Shown: piece after piece, positions 41,151-51,229 of the stretch
How the letters are laid out: the number at the start of each line of letters is the position of its first letter
Position numbering within the stretch: position 1 is the stretch's first letter
NCBI GenBank assembly: GCA_017991835.1
Contig: JAGOPY010000009.1
Span: forward strand, 62,001-126,000
Source of the DNA: Bacteroidales bacterium
GTDB taxonomy: Bacteria; Bacteroidota; Bacteroidia; Bacteroidales; JAGOPY01
DNA: 64,000 bases
Direction: 5' to 3'
Translations under genes and position numbers: made by a program
Notes under the pieces: model-generated
Told to the model about the DNA's origin: nothing
What the model saw: only the letters and a program-made list of their open reading frames with translations
Database searches by the model: none

Positions 41151-42428
41151 CATCCCTTCGATCTCCTCTGCTTCGACCGGAATCCCTGCTGTCAGATCCA
41201 GCGGCTCGCCTTCCGTTACGAGATAATTGTTCTCCAGGCGGATGCCCAGGTTTTCTTCACGGATATAGAGCCCCGGTTCGAAAGTAAAGACCATGCCGGG
41301 ACGAAAAGGCTCGAACTTCGAGCCGACATCATGCACGTCGAGCCCGAGAAAATGGCTGACGCCATGCATGAAATACTTCGTATAGAGCGGCTTTTCCGGA
41401 TCCTGCTGAGCGGCCTGTTCCCGGCTGAAAAGCCCCAGCCCGGTCATCTCTCCTTCCATCAGCCTGTTCGCCTCTTTGTTCACTTTATCGATCGTGTTGC
41501 CGGGGACAAGGAGACGGGAAGCCTGCCTTAAAACGCGTAAAACGGCATCGTAACAGGCTTTTTGCCGTTCCGTGAATTTGCCGCTGACCGGGATGGTACG
41601 GGTCAGGTCGGCTGCGTAATGGCCATACTCGGCGCCGAAATCCATCAGCAACAGTTCTCCTTCCTTACAGACTGAACTGTTTTCGATGTAATGCAGCGTG
41701 CAGGCATTCGCACCGCTGGCTATTATTGGATGATAAGCCGAACCGGAAGCGCCTTCGTAAAGGAACTCATGCGTGATCTCCGCCTCAACCTGGTATTCGG
41801 TCACGCCGGGCCGCACAAACTTCAATACCCGTTCAAAAGCCTTTCCCGTAAGGTTTATCGCCTCCCTGATCAACCGGATCTCTTCATCCGACTTGATCGT
41901 CCTTAAAGAATAAACCAGCGGAGCCGAACGCCTGTAAGTATGGTTCGGATACTTTTCCCTGATCTCCCGGGCAAACCGCAGATCGCTGTAAGGCACAGAT
42001 GTTGAAAATTTCGCATACTCAATGGCATTCAGATAGACGTTTTCGGCAAATGACATGACTTCTGTCAGAACCGTATCGAACTGGCCGGTCCATCTCACTT
42101 TTTCGATACCGGAAATGCCCTGCGCCTCTTTCCTGGAATACTTGTGCCCTTCCCAGGTGGCCAGCGATTCGGTCGGTTCGGTAATAAACAGGACCTCTCT
42201 CAGATCAGGATTCGGACAATCGGGATAAAGCAGCAGAATCGTATTTTCCTGTGCAATGCCTGAGAGATAGAACAAATCGGACTGTTGCCGGAATTTAAAT
42301 GTCTGATCGCCATTTCTCGGAAAAATGTCGTTGGAATGAAATATGGCCAGGCTGTCGGGAAGAAGCCTCTCCGTGAAATTCCTCCTGTTGATCGTAAATA
42401 AATCTTTATCGATGGTGATCGTCTTCAT
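41127..42428 (-). CDS. M24B aminopeptidase P family, copy 2
   Basis: A 433-residue peptidase of the same fold as its neighbour. Metal ligands appear in LMDFGAEYGHYAADLTRT, HGVSHFLGLDVHDV, FTFEPGLYI and LGIRLENNYLV. The N-terminal domain has NDIFPRNGDQTFKFRQQSDL, as in true aminopeptidase P. The last residues, MSATPTG, and the stop codon are encoded by the outer arm of a nested inverted repeat, so the original C-terminus was probably lost or extended. It is divergent from the succinate dehydrogenase operon. Confidence 0.92.
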   Translation of the reverse strand: MKTITIDKDLFTINRRNFTERLLPDSLAIFHSNDIFPRNGDQTFKFRQQSDLFYLSGIAQENTILLLYPDCPNPDLREVLFITEPTESLATWEGHKYSRKEAQGISGIEKVRWTGQFDTVLTEVMSFAENVYLNAIEYAKFSTSVPYSDLRFAREIREKYPNHTYRRSAPLVYSLRTIKSDEEIRLIREAINLTGKAFERVLKFVRPGVTEYQVEAEITHEFLYEGASGSAYHPIIASGANACTLHYIENSSVCKEGELLLMDFGAEYGHYAADLTRTIPVSGKFTERQKACYDAVLRVLRQASRLLVPGNTIDKVNKEANRLMEGEMTGLGLFSREQAAQQDPEKPLYTKYFMHGVSHFLGLDVHDVGSKFEPFRPGMVFTFEPGLYIREENLGIRLENNYLVTEGEPLDLTAGIPVEAEEIEGMMSATPTG

Positions 42429-42521
42429 ATTAACTTATATTAATTACTCTGGTTTTGAAATTGGATTCAATATAAATTAGCCGATTTCATCCCTCAAAAA
42501 TACCATATTTAATAATTTCAT

Positions 42522-42542
42522 TAAATTTGTTAATCGATTAAC
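42522..42542 (+). promoter_or_regulatory. sdh promoter word with a 14-bp palindrome
   Basis: A perfect -7 word TAAATTTG (42522-42529) is directly followed by GTTAATCGATTAAC (42529-42542), a perfect 14-bp palindrome at the expected transcription start. This is a good operator candidate for the sdhCAB operon. The leader to the ATG at 42601 is about 65 bases. Confidence 0.6.
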
Positions 42543-42600
42543 ATTCTTTTGCTATACACTTGTTTAACAATATTTTAAGATAATTTCAAATTATTTTGAT

Positions 42601-43281
42601 ATGAGTAAATTTCTACGGTATTCTTCATTGACCAAAAAATTCATCATGGCTTTTGCCGGGGCATTCCTGATGGTTTTCCTGGTCGTACACCTGGGGATAA
42701 ACCTGTTTATTATTCCCATTACACCCAATCATAAGGAAATCTTCCGGGAAGCGGTCCATTTCATGACATCCAACCCTTTGGTCAAGATCATGGAAATATT
42801 CCTGTTCGGAGGATTTATCCTTCACATGATATTAGGAGTGATTTTACAGATTCAAAACTGGAGGTCGAGGCCGGTCAGGTATAAGGTCGAAGGATGGTCG
42901 CACACCTCATTCTTCTCCAAATTCATGATCCATACAGGGGTCATCATCGGCATCTTCCTGGTCATTCACCTGATGAACTTTTACCTGGTCAAAGCGGGGA
43001 TCACCAGCGCTCCGGAAGGGCCGGTCAGGGTTACCGACGACCATGACTTCTACAGCATGGCGGTCAACCTGTTCTCCAACAATACCTACTCGGTCATCTA
43101 CATCATTCTGATCATCCTGCTGGGATTCCACCTGAATCATGCCTTCCAGTCGGCTTTCCAGTCGCTGGGCCTGGACCATTCAAAATATACGCCGTTCATC
43201 AAAGCGGTTGGCGATCTCTATTCGATCGTCATCCCGCTCGGCTTCTGCATAATCCCGTTGTATTTTCTTGTATATCATTAA
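42601..43281 (+). CDS. sdhC: Succinate dehydrogenase/fumarate reductase cytochrome b subunit
   Basis: A 226-residue membrane anchor of complex II with five helices, of the b558 type common in Bacteroidota and Bacillus. Likely haem-ligand histidines lie in MVFLVVHLGINLF, GGFILHMILGV, HTGVIIGIFLVIHLMNF and LGFHLNHAFQSA. It passes electrons between quinone and the iron-sulfur subunit in the inner membrane. It is the first gene of sdhC-A-B; the next gene starts 26 bases later. Whether the enzyme runs mainly as succinate dehydrogenase or as fumarate reductase cannot be decided from sequence. Confidence 0.93.
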   Translation: MSKFLRYSSLTKKFIMAFAGAFLMVFLVVHLGINLFIIPITPNHKEIFREAVHFMTSNPLVKIMEIFLFGGFILHMILGVILQIQNWRSRPVRYKVEGWSHTSFFSKFMIHTGVIIGIFLVIHLMNFYLVKAGITSAPEGPVRVTDDHDFYSMAVNLFSNNTYSVIYIILIILLGFHLNHAFQSAFQSLGLDHSKYTPFIKAVGDLYSIVIPLGFCIIPLYFLVYH

Positions 43282-43307
43282 TTTATAAAGATTAATTGAC
43301 CCGCATT

Positions 43308-45248
43308 ATGACTCAACTGAATTCAAAGATACCTTCAGGCCCACTGGCCGATAAATGGAGAACCTATAAAGCGACGCAAAACCTCGTCAATCCGGCCAAC
43401 AAGCGCAAGATCGACATCATTGTGGTGGGTTCGGGGCTGGCAGGAGCCGCCGCCGCCGCCAGCCTGGGCGAGCTCGGTTTTAAAGTGAAGTGTTTTACTT
43501 ACCACGACAGTCCGCGCCGCGCACACAGCATTGCAGCCCAGGGAGGGATCAATGCGGCGAAGAATTACCGTAACGACGGCGACAGTGTTTACCGCCTGTT
43601 CATGGATACGATCAAAGGCGGCGACTACCGTTCGAGGGAAGCCAACGTGTACCGGCTTGCCGAGGTCAGTAACGGTATCATCGACCAGTGCGTAGCCCAG
43701 GGCGTTCCGTTCGCCCGCGAGTATGGCGGGTTACTCGACAACCGCTCCTTCGGCGGCGCGCTCGTTTCCCGCACCTTTTATGCCCGCGGCCAGACCGGGC
43801 AGCAGCTACTGCTCGGCGCATACGGCGCCCTCAGCAAAGAGATCGAGAAAGGCTCGGTGACCATGTACACGCGTCGTGATATGCTCGACCTGGTCGTGAT
43901 CGACGGCAGGGCGCGCGGCATCATCGTCCGCAACAATGTTACCGGCGAGATCGAGCGTCATTCGGGCCATGCCGTGATCCTGGCCACCGGCGGATACGGC
44001 AATGTCTTCTTCCTCTCTACCATGGCCATGCACTCCAACGGCAGTGCGGCCTGGTCGGCGTACAAACGGGGCGCCTTCTTCGGCAATCCCTGCTTCACAC
44101 AGATCCACCCGACCTGCATCCCGGTCCATGGCGATTACCAGTCGAAACTGACCCTGATGAGCGAAAGCCTCCGCAACGACGGCCGCATCTGGGTGCCGAA
44201 AAAGAAAGAAGACGCCGAAAAGATCCGCAAGGGTGAATTGAAACCGGGCGACATTCCGGAAGAAGACCGCGATTATTACCTCGAAAGAAGATATCCGGCT
44301 TACGGCAACCTCAGCCCCAGGGATATCTCCTCGCGGGCTGCCAAGGAACGGTGCGATGCCGGTTATGGCGTCGGCTCGACCGGTCTGGCCGTTTACCTCG
44401 ATTTTGCCGATGCCATCCAGCGGCTGGGCAAAGGGGTGATCGAAGCCCGCTACGGCAACCTGTTCCAGATGTACGAAAAGATCGTCGACCAGAACCCCTA
44501 TGAAACCCCGATGATGATCTACCCGGCGGTGCATTACACTATGGGTGGCCTGTGGGTCGATTATGAACTGCAAACCACGATTCCCGGCCTGTTCGTCGGC
44601 GGCGAAGCCAACTTCTCCGACCACGGCGCCAACCGGCTGGGCGCTTCGGCCCTGATGCAGGGCCTGAGCGACGGCTACTTCGTACTGCCCTACACGGTCC
44701 AGAATTACCTGGCCGACCAGTTCAAGGTACCCCGGTTCTCAACCGATCTGCCGGAATTCCTGGCAGCGGAAAAAGAGGTGAGAGACAATATAAACCGCCT
44801 GCTGGGCATCAAAGGAAAGAAATCGGTAGATACTTTCCATCGTGAGCTGGGCCGGATCATGTGGGAGAATGTCGGGATGGGAAGAAACAAGGAAGGATTG
44901 GAAAAAGCCCTGAAACTGATCCCGGAGCTGAGAGAAGAGTTCTGGAAAGATGTCCGTATACCCGGTACGAACGATGAGCTCAATCCCGAACTGCAGAAAG
45001 CCACCCGGCTGGCCGATTACCTGGAACTGGGCGAACTGATGGCGCTCGACGCCCTGAACCGCGAGGAGAGCTGCGGCGGCCATTTCCGTGAGGAATACCA
45101 GACCCCTGACGGCGAAGCGCTTCGCAACGACAAGGATTTTGCCTACGTAGCGGCCTGGGAATACAAAGGCACGGAAAATAAAGCGGAATTGCACAAGGAA
45201 CCGCTCAATTACGAATTTGTTGAACTGAAACAAAGAAACTACAAATAA
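43308..45248 (+). CDS. sdhA: Succinate dehydrogenase/fumarate reductase flavoprotein subunit
   Basis: A 646-residue FAD-carrying catalytic subunit. The FAD site is [18 protein letters not shown], the covalent FAD histidine is in [17 protein letters not shown], and active-site residues lie in [12 protein letters not shown] and [14 protein letters not shown]. The ATG at 43308 is used rather than the TTG at 43296. It converts succinate and fumarate in the cytosol, docked on the FeS subunit. The C-terminal part contains [14 protein letters not shown], as in other members. sdhB starts one base after its stop. Confidence 0.95.
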   Translation: MTQLNSKIPSGPLADKWRTYKATQNLVNPANKRKIDIIVVGSGLAGAAAAASLGELGFKVKCFTYHDSPRRAHSIAAQGGINAAKNYRNDGDSVYRLFMDTIKGGDYRSREANVYRLAEVSNGIIDQCVAQGVPFAREYGGLLDNRSFGGALVSRTFYARGQTGQQLLLGAYGALSKEIEKGSVTMYTRRDMLDLVVIDGRARGIIVRNNVTGEIERHSGHAVILATGGYGNVFFLSTMAMHSNGSAAWSAYKRGAFFGNPCFTQIHPTCIPVHGDYQSKLTLMSESLRNDGRIWVPKKKEDAEKIRKGELKPGDIPEEDRDYYLERRYPAYGNLSPRDISSRAAKERCDAGYGVGSTGLAVYLDFADAIQRLGKGVIEARYGNLFQMYEKIVDQNPYETPMMIYPAVHYTMGGLWVDYELQTTIPGLFVGGEANFSDHGANRLGASALMQGLSDGYFVLPYTVQNYLADQFKVPRFSTDLPEFLAAEKEVRDNINRLLGIKGKKSVDTFHRELGRIMWENVGMGRNKEGLEKALKLIPELREEFWKDVRIPGTNDELNPELQKATRLADYLELGELMALDALNREESCGGHFREEYQTPDGEALRNDKDFAYVAAWEYKGTENKAELHKEPLNYEFVELKQRNYK

Positions 45249-45249
45249 T

Positions 45250-46026
45250 ATGGACTTCACGTTAAAAATATGGCGGCAGGAAAACGCCAAAGCGAAAGGC
45301 CGCTTTGTGACATACCAGGTAACCGATATTTCTCCCGATTGTTCTTTCCTTGAGATGCTTGATATTCTGAATGAAAGCCTCGTTGACAAGTTCGAGATGC
45401 CGATCGGGTTCGAGCATGATTGCAGGGAAGGCATTTGCGGCACATGTGCATTATATATCAACGGCCGGCCACACGGCCCCGACAAAGGCATTACAGTTTG
45501 CCAGATGCATATGCGCCGGTTCAAGAGCGGGACGACTATTGTGATCGAGCCCTGGCGGTCGAGAGCCTTCCCGGTGCTGCGCGACCTGATGATCGACCGG
45601 TCGGCATTCGATAAGATCATCCAGGCCGGGGGCTATATTTCCATCGCCACGGGCAATGCCCCGGATGCACATGCACTTCCGGTCGAAAAGCTGAATTCGG
45701 ACCTGGCCATGGACGCGGCAGCCTGCATCGGTTGCGGCGCTTGCGTTGCTGCGTGCAAGAATGCTTCGGCCATGCTCTTTGTGTCGGCCAAAGTGTCGCA
45801 GCTTGCCTTGCTGCCACAGGGCAGGCCGGAAGCCCGGAAGCGCGTCCAGGCCATGGTGGCCAAGATGGACGAGCTGGGATTCGGCAACTGCACCAACACG
45901 TATGCCTGTGAGGCGGAATGCCCGAAACTGATCAAGATAACCAATATTGCCCGGATGAACCGCGAATTTTTTGCAGCAAAGGTTTGCGGCGCGAAAGAGG
46001 TGGCCACGACCGGAGGGGCAGGATAG
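45250..46026 (+). CDS. sdhB: Succinate dehydrogenase/fumarate reductase iron-sulfur subunit
   Basis: A 258-residue electron-transfer subunit. The [2Fe-2S] cysteines are in [16 protein letters not shown] plus a further Cys downstream, and the C-terminal ferredoxin domain has [11 protein letters not shown] and the last cysteines in [11 protein letters not shown]. It links the flavoprotein to the membrane cytochrome b. The gene starts one base after sdhA and ends one base before holB, so the operon probably continues into DNA replication genes. Confidence 0.95.
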   Translation: MDFTLKIWRQENAKAKGRFVTYQVTDISPDCSFLEMLDILNESLVDKFEMPIGFEHDCREGICGTCALYINGRPHGPDKGITVCQMHMRRFKSGTTIVIEPWRSRAFPVLRDLMIDRSAFDKIIQAGGYISIATGNAPDAHALPVEKLNSDLAMDAAACIGCGACVAACKNASAMLFVSAKVSQLALLPQGRPEARKRVQAMVAKMDELGFGNCTNTYACEAECPKLIKITNIARMNREFFAAKVCGAKEVATTGGAG

Positions 46027-46027
46027 G

Positions 46028-47206
46028 ATGCTTTTCAGAGATATTACCGGCCAGGAAGAGATCAAGCGCCGGCTTATTCAGACCGTTAAAGATAACAGGG
46101 TCAGCCATGCACAGTTGTTCCACGGCCCGGAAGGGTCGCGTAAACTGGCCATGGCTATCGCTTATGCCCGGTTTATCAATTGCCCCAACCGGTCATTCGG
46201 AACGAAGGATGGTACGATGGGCGATGCGTGCGGAGTATGCCCATCCTGTATTAAATTCTCCAAACTCATCCACCCCGATCTGCATTTTATATTTCCGGTA
46301 GCAACGACAAAAGAGATTGAAAAAGATCCTATCAGCAAAGACTTCCTGAAGACCTGGAGGGAAATACTACTGGAATCAAACTTCCGGCTCAGCCTGAACG
46401 ATTGGTACAAAGCCGCCAATTTTGAAAAAAAACAGGGGATCATCAATGCCGATGATTGCAGTGAAATTTTGAAAACACTCAGTTACAAGAGCTACGAGTC
46501 GGAATTCAAAGTCATGATCATCTGGATGGCCGACCGGCTGTACCATTCCGCCGCCCCAAAAATCCTGAAAATTCTGGAGGAACCGCCCGACAAATCACTT
46601 TTCATCCTCATCACGGAAAATCCGGAAAAGATCATCAATACGATCCTTTCGAGGACCCAGGCCATAAAATTCCCACGGCTGGCCGATGATGACCTGGTGT
46701 GGGAACTGACGCAAAAATATGGTTATCCACCCGGAGAAGCGGCGCGGGTCATCCCGGTAGCCGACGGAAATCTCACGCGTGCGGTTAAAATTCTCAAAAA
46801 TGACGAAGATGAGTCATTTTACACTAAGACTTTTGTTGAATGGATGCGGCTATGCTATAAACATGAAATGAAGCACACCATGGATTTTGTAGCCGACATC
46901 GCAAAAATCGGACGCGAAAAACAAAAGAATTTTTTATTGTATGCCGAAAGGGTTATCCGGGGGGCTTTTCTTTCGAACTTCGACCATCCGGCCCTGGGCC
47001 GGCTGAATGATGAGGAGAAAGAATTCCTGATCAAATTCGGGAAATTCATCAACCATTCGAATATTGTGAAGTTCAGCGAAGAGCTTGAGAAAGCACAGGT
47101 CCACATCGACCGGAACGCCAACCCGTCGATATTATTCATGGACCTGTCGATGACCGTGACGATTTTACTGCTGACCGGCAAGAAAGCGGCAGAAAGCAGT
47201 CAATGA
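46028..47206 (+). CDS. holB: DNA polymerase III delta-prime subunit (HolB-like)
   Basis: A 392-residue AAA+ clamp-loader subunit. The opening DITGQEEIKRRLIQTV and RVSHAQLFHGPEG are typical; a zinc ribbon is formed by the Cys in FINCPN and by ACGVCPSCIKF. The Walker A loop is degenerate (GPEGSRKL instead of GPEGSGKT), as expected for a delta-prime subunit that need not hydrolyse ATP. The sensor-type SRTQAIKFPRL is present. The ATG at 46028 follows sdhB by one base; longer frames into sdhB are not needed. It is followed by ricT with its own promoter word. Confidence 0.88.
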   Translation: MLFRDITGQEEIKRRLIQTVKDNRVSHAQLFHGPEGSRKLAMAIAYARFINCPNRSFGTKDGTMGDACGVCPSCIKFSKLIHPDLHFIFPVATTKEIEKDPISKDFLKTWREILLESNFRLSLNDWYKAANFEKKQGIINADDCSEILKTLSYKSYESEFKVMIIWMADRLYHSAAPKILKILEEPPDKSLFILITENPEKIINTILSRTQAIKFPRLADDDLVWELTQKYGYPPGEAARVIPVADGNLTRAVKILKNDEDESFYTKTFVEWMRLCYKHEMKHTMDFVADIAKIGREKQKNFLLYAERVIRGAFLSNFDHPALGRLNDEEKEFLIKFGKFINHSNIVKFSEELEKAQVHIDRNANPSILFMDLSMTVTILLLTGKKAAESSQ

Positions 47207-47216
47207 TCATTATTTG

Positions 47217-47224
47217 TATTTTTG
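47217..47224 (+). promoter_or_regulatory. -7 element TATTTTTG for ricT-gldH-PBP1A
   Basis: Perfect TAnnTTTG match, 16 bases before the ATG at 47241, and inside the longer reading frame from 47214. It gives the ricT operon its own promoter. Confidence 0.6.
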
Positions 47225-47240
47225 TCGAAAATTGATCCTG

Positions 47241-48356
47241 ATGGAAGAGGATAAAAAATATAGCTGCGGGGATGCGTTTTTGTCGAGAGGATGCGTTTGC
47301 TTTCCGAAAATGTACGACAACAACAAGCATACCTTTAAGCCGGGCTGTTCGAAGCTCGACAGTTCCGACTGGCTGAAGGACATCGACCTGCCACCCGGCC
47401 AGAAGCCGTTCGATTGTGTGGAGATCCGATTCAAGAACAGCCGGAAGGAATTTTTCAGGATCAACACCGATTACGACATACGGCAGGGGGATATTGTAGC
47501 GGTGGAGTCATCACCGGGGCACGACATCGGCATAGTTACCCTCGCTGGCGAGGCATGCCGCATCCAGATGAAGAAAAAGAATGTCGATCCCACGCTCGAT
47601 ACCATCAAAAAAGTTTATCGTAAAGCCAGGGCAACAGATATCGAAAAATGGATATCCTGTGTGGAAATCGAAGACGATACGATGTTCAAATCAAGGCAGG
47701 CGGCCACCGACCTGGACCTGGATATGAAGATCAGCGATGTGGAATACCAGGGTGATGGCACGAAAGCCATTTTTTATTACACTGCCGATGAGCGGATTGA
47801 TTTCAGGCAACTGATCAAGACCCTGGCGGAGATGTTCAGGGTAAGGATCGAGATGCGCCAGATCGGCGTCAGGCAGGAGGCCAGCCGCCTGGGAGGTATT
47901 GGCTCATGCGGCCGGGAATTGTGCTGTTCCACCTGGCTTTCCCGCTTCCGGTCGGTGACCACACAGGCAGCGCGTGTGCAGCAACTGGCCCTGAATCCGC
48001 AGAAACTGGCCGGCCAGTGCAGCAAGCTGAAATGCTGCCTGAATTATGAATACGATGTTTATGTCGATACGGCAAGGGAATTCCCCGATACCCGAATCTT
48101 CCTGAAAACAAAAAAAGGCATTTGTATCCACCAAAAAACGGAAGTATTCAGAAGGATCATGTGGTATTCATACGAAGGCGCCCCTGAAACCCTGATCCCG
48201 CTGCCGCTGGATGTCGTAAAGGAGATCATCGGCATGAATAATAAAGGAAAAATTCCGGATAAAATTGAAGACTTTATTCTGAATAAGGAGACCAAAACAC
48301 TGCCTCAGGATGGCTCCGACCAGTTCGAACTTCACCGATTTGATAAAAAGAAATGA
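47241..48356 (+). CDS. ricT: RicT/YaaT-like PSP1-domain protein
   Basis: A 371-residue protein of the PSP1/YaaT family; in Bacillus RicT is part of an iron-sulfur regulatory complex that affects RNA processing. The PSP1 domain covers about 60-210. Its cysteines are in GSCGRELCCSTWL and GQCSKLKCCLNYE, which fit cluster binding. A cysteine-containing N-terminal stretch (SCGDAFLSRGCVCFPK) comes before it. The ATG at 47241 is chosen because the longer frame begins before the promoter word. The gene overlaps gldH by four bases (ATGA). In Bacteroidota it is regularly found beside gldH, but the link is not understood. Confidence 0.9.
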   Translation: MEEDKKYSCGDAFLSRGCVCFPKMYDNNKHTFKPGCSKLDSSDWLKDIDLPPGQKPFDCVEIRFKNSRKEFFRINTDYDIRQGDIVAVESSPGHDIGIVTLAGEACRIQMKKKNVDPTLDTIKKVYRKARATDIEKWISCVEIEDDTMFKSRQAATDLDLDMKISDVEYQGDGTKAIFYYTADERIDFRQLIKTLAEMFRVRIEMRQIGVRQEASRLGGIGSCGRELCCSTWLSRFRSVTTQAARVQQLALNPQKLAGQCSKLKCCLNYEYDVYVDTAREFPDTRIFLKTKKGICIHQKTEVFRRIMWYSYEGAPETLIPLPLDVVKEIIGMNNKGKIPDKIEDFILNKETKTLPQDGSDQFELHRFDKKK

Positions 48357-48871
48357 AGATGACTGCAGGCCTGCTCACCGGCATAAAAGAAACGGCAAGG
48401 GCTTTCAGCAGGATGATGATGCCGGCGGCGGTATTCTCATTGCTGGTCGTCACGCAGGGTTGTGGCCGACCGCCATTGTTTGATCAAAATAAATCCTTTG
48501 AAAATCACGTTTGGAGATCGGATGATATTATCCGGTTCGATGTAAATGTAACCGATACGGTACATATCCATAAATACTTTCTGAATGTGAGACATTCGAC
48601 CGATTATCGTTACGCCAACCTGTATGTGTTCATCAACAGTACTTTTCCGGATGGCAGGCAAGCCCGCGACACTGTCGAATGCATCCTCGCCGAACCATCG
48701 GGTAAATGGCTCGGGAAAGGGATCAGCACCGTCCGCGACAACCAGATCCTGCTTCGGCGAGGGCTGCGTTTTCCAAAAACCGGAAACTATATCTTCGAAA
48801 TAGAACAGGCGATGAGGGAAGAAGAGCTACATGGGATCATGGACATCGGCATCCGTATTGAAAGAGAATAA
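48353..48871 (+). CDS. gldH: Gliding motility lipoprotein GldH
   Basis: A 172-residue lipoprotein. The lipid cysteine is C37 in VVTQGCGRPPLFDQNK, and the body is a beta-rich domain with HKYFLNVRHSTDYRYANLYV, the most recognisable GldH stretch. GldH is needed for gliding in Flavobacterium and belongs to the gliding/type IX secretion gene set, but it is also kept in non-gliding species. Its start overlaps the ricT stop by four bases, and PBP1A follows 15 bases later. With SprE and the PorP/SprF fragment it shows that the organism carries much of the type IX machinery. Confidence 0.87.
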   Translation: MKMTAGLLTGIKETARAFSRMMMPAAVFSLLVVTQGCGRPPLFDQNKSFENHVWRSDDIIRFDVNVTDTVHIHKYFLNVRHSTDYRYANLYVFINSTFPDGRQARDTVECILAEPSGKWLGKGISTVRDNQILLRRGLRFPKTGNYIFEIEQAMREEELHGIMDIGIRIERE

Positions 48872-48886
48872 CTTAACCAGAATGAC

Positions 48887-51160
48887 ATGCAATCCGGAAG
48901 GAACAAGACATCGGGCAAAAAAGGCAGTAATACTTACCTGAGAAGGTTCTGGATCATCTATGTGCTTTCTATGGTACTGATTGTACTTTTTTTTACAGGG
49001 ATCGCCAACAATCTCTTCGGCCCCCTGCCCTCTTTCGAAGAGCTGGAGAATCCTAAAACCAGCCTGGCTACCGAGATTTATTCCTCTGACCAGAAACTGA
49101 TCGGAACGTATTATATCGAAAACCGGTCGAACGCCGAATACATTGAACTGCCGCAACACCTGGTTCAGGCTTTGCTGGCCACGGAGGATATCCGTTTCGA
49201 GAAGCACGCGGGCGTCGACCTGAAAGCTTTGTTCCGCGTGGCTTTCGGAGTGATCACCGGGAACAGCAAAGGAGGGGGAAGTACACTGACTCAGCAATTA
49301 GCCAAGAACTTATTCCCGCGGGAACGCGACCTGTCGAAACCCCAACTGGTCATGCGTAAATTCAAGGAATGGATCACCGCTATCCGGCTGGAACGAAATT
49401 ATTCCAAACAGGAAATCCTGGCGATGTATCTCAACACGGTCGACTTCGGAAGCCAGTCGTGGGGAATAAAAATCGCTTCAAAGACCTTTTTCAGCAAACC
49501 GGTTGATTCGCTGAACCTCCAGGAATCGGCCCTGCTGATCGGTGTGATCAATGCGCCGACCTGGTACAGCCCGGTGCGGAACCCGGAACGGTCGTTCGAA
49601 CGCAGAAATCTGGTACTGAGGCAGATGGAGCGCTATAAATTTATCACCAAAGAAGTTTGCGATTCGGTCTCCAACATCCCGCTCGACATGACGGCATTCG
49701 GTCTCCGGGGCCACTCAACAGGGCTGGCCACCTACTTCAGGGAAATCCTGCGCATGGAACTCAAAGACTGGTGCAGCAAGCATTATAAATCAGACGGGAC
49801 TCCATATGATCTGTATAAAGACGGACTGAAGATCTATACGACGATCGACTCACGTTTGCAGCGTTACGCCGAGGAAGCGATGACCGAACACCTTAAAAAC
49901 GATCTGCAACCCTCTTTCTTTGCCCACTGGCGCCGGCATGTCAATGCACCATTCGTATTTGAGCCTGACGTGGCGGCCGTGGAGATCAAGAACCTGCTGG
50001 AACAGTCGATGAAGCGTTCAGACCGGTACCGTCAGCTCAAAGAGGAAGGGGTACCGCTCGATTCCATCCGGATGATCTTCAACACACCGGTCAAAATGCG
50101 TGTCTTTTCGTGGAAAGGGCCGGTTGACACCGTTATGACGCCATTGGACTCGATCCGTTACAGCAAATATTTCCTGCAGGCCGGCCTGATGTCGATGGAT
50201 CCTCATTCCGGTTACGTCCTGGCGTATGTCGGCGGAATCGACTACCGTTATTTTCAGTACGATCATGTCAAACTGAGCAAAAGGCAGGTCGGGTCGACGT
50301 TCAAGCCCTTCCTGTATTCCCTGGCGATGCAGGAGGGTGAGTTTACGCCGTGCAGCAAGATCGCCAACGTGCAGTACACGGTAGATCTGCCGGATGGCAC
50401 GGTTTGGGCGCCTAAAAACACCAATAAAAAGAGAAGAGGCGAAGAGGTGACTCTTAAGTGGGCACTTGCCAACTCAAACAACTGGATATCAGCCTATCTT
50501 ATTAAACGGTATTCCCCTCAATCGGTCATAACAATGGCCAGAAAGATGGGCGTTACCGCCGATCTCGACCCGGTTCCGTCGCTGGCTTTAGGTTCGTCTG
50601 ATATCTCACTTTACGAAATGACCGGCGCCTTCAACACCTTCGCCAACAAGGGCGTTCACATCAAACCCATCATGATCGTCAGGATCGAAGACAAATACGG
50701 CAATGTGATCGAGTCGTTCGTGCCCGAGAAACAGGAAGCGATGAGCGAAGAGACCGCCTACCTGATGCTGGAGCTGATGAAAGGGGTTGTACAGAGCGGT
50801 ACGGGTATCCGGTTGCGGACGAAATACAATTTCACCAATCCGATTGCGGGAAAAACCGGTACGACACAGAACCAGTCAGACGGGTGGTTCATCGGCATTA
50901 CGCCGGAACTCACCACCGGGGTTTGGGTCGGGGCGGAAGACCGCAGCGTCCACTTCCGGACGCTTGGACTGGGAGCAGGCGCCAATACAGCGCTGCCGAT
51001 CTGGGCGCTGTATATGAAAAAAGCCTATGCCGATCATTCGCTCCGGATCAGCCAGGGTGATTTCGAGAGGCCTTCGCAACCCTTATCCGTTTCCCTTGAT
51101 TGCGATAAATATGAAAAGGAGCAGGACAACCGGCTTGAAGATGAAATAATTGAATTCTGA
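48887..51160 (+). CDS. Penicillin-binding protein 1A, bifunctional
   Basis: A 757-residue peptidoglycan synthase. One membrane anchor lies at about 21-43. The glycosyltransferase domain has the catalytic glutamate E100 in LATEDIRFEKH and STLTQQLAKNLF. The transpeptidase domain has S470-x2-K473 (SxxK) in VGSTFKPF, SNN around 530 and the KTG motif at 656-658. Both activities look intact. It polymerises lipid II and cross-links the chains outside the inner membrane. It is the third gene of ricT-gldH-PBP1A. A charged tail after the KTG motif ends the protein. Confidence 0.93.
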   Translation: MQSGRNKTSGKKGSNTYLRRFWIIYVLSMVLIVLFFTGIANNLFGPLPSFEELENPKTSLATEIYSSDQKLIGTYYIENRSNAEYIELPQHLVQALLATEDIRFEKHAGVDLKALFRVAFGVITGNSKGGGSTLTQQLAKNLFPRERDLSKPQLVMRKFKEWITAIRLERNYSKQEILAMYLNTVDFGSQSWGIKIASKTFFSKPVDSLNLQESALLIGVINAPTWYSPVRNPERSFERRNLVLRQMERYKFITKEVCDSVSNIPLDMTAFGLRGHSTGLATYFREILRMELKDWCSKHYKSDGTPYDLYKDGLKIYTTIDSRLQRYAEEAMTEHLKNDLQPSFFAHWRRHVNAPFVFEPDVAAVEIKNLLEQSMKRSDRYRQLKEEGVPLDSIRMIFNTPVKMRVFSWKGPVDTVMTPLDSIRYSKYFLQAGLMSMDPHSGYVLAYVGGIDYRYFQYDHVKLSKRQVGSTFKPFLYSLAMQEGEFTPCSKIANVQYTVDLPDGTVWAPKNTNKKRRGEEVTLKWALANSNNWISAYLIKRYSPQSVITMARKMGVTADLDPVPSLALGSSDISLYEMTGAFNTFANKGVHIKPIMIVRIEDKYGNVIESFVPEKQEAMSEETAYLMLELMKGVVQSGTGIRLRTKYNFTNPIAGKTGTTQNQSDGWFIGITPELTTGVWVGAEDRSVHFRTLGLGAGANTALPIWALYMKKAYADHSLRISQGDFERPSQPLSVSLDCDKYEKEQDNRLEDEIIEF

Positions 51161-51229
51161 TACTTCCACCGGATCTGATTTTTCCGGAGTGTAAATACCC
51201 TGAATTGGCCAAATACACGATCATTTGAA

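Noticed and set aside
40969-41226. Plus-strand gene between the M24 genes
   Set aside because: It lies over the nested inverted repeat and the 3' end of a real gene; its protein has no domain character.
43806-44624. Long minus-strand frame opposite sdhA
   Set aside because: A shadow of a strongly biased real gene; no family features.
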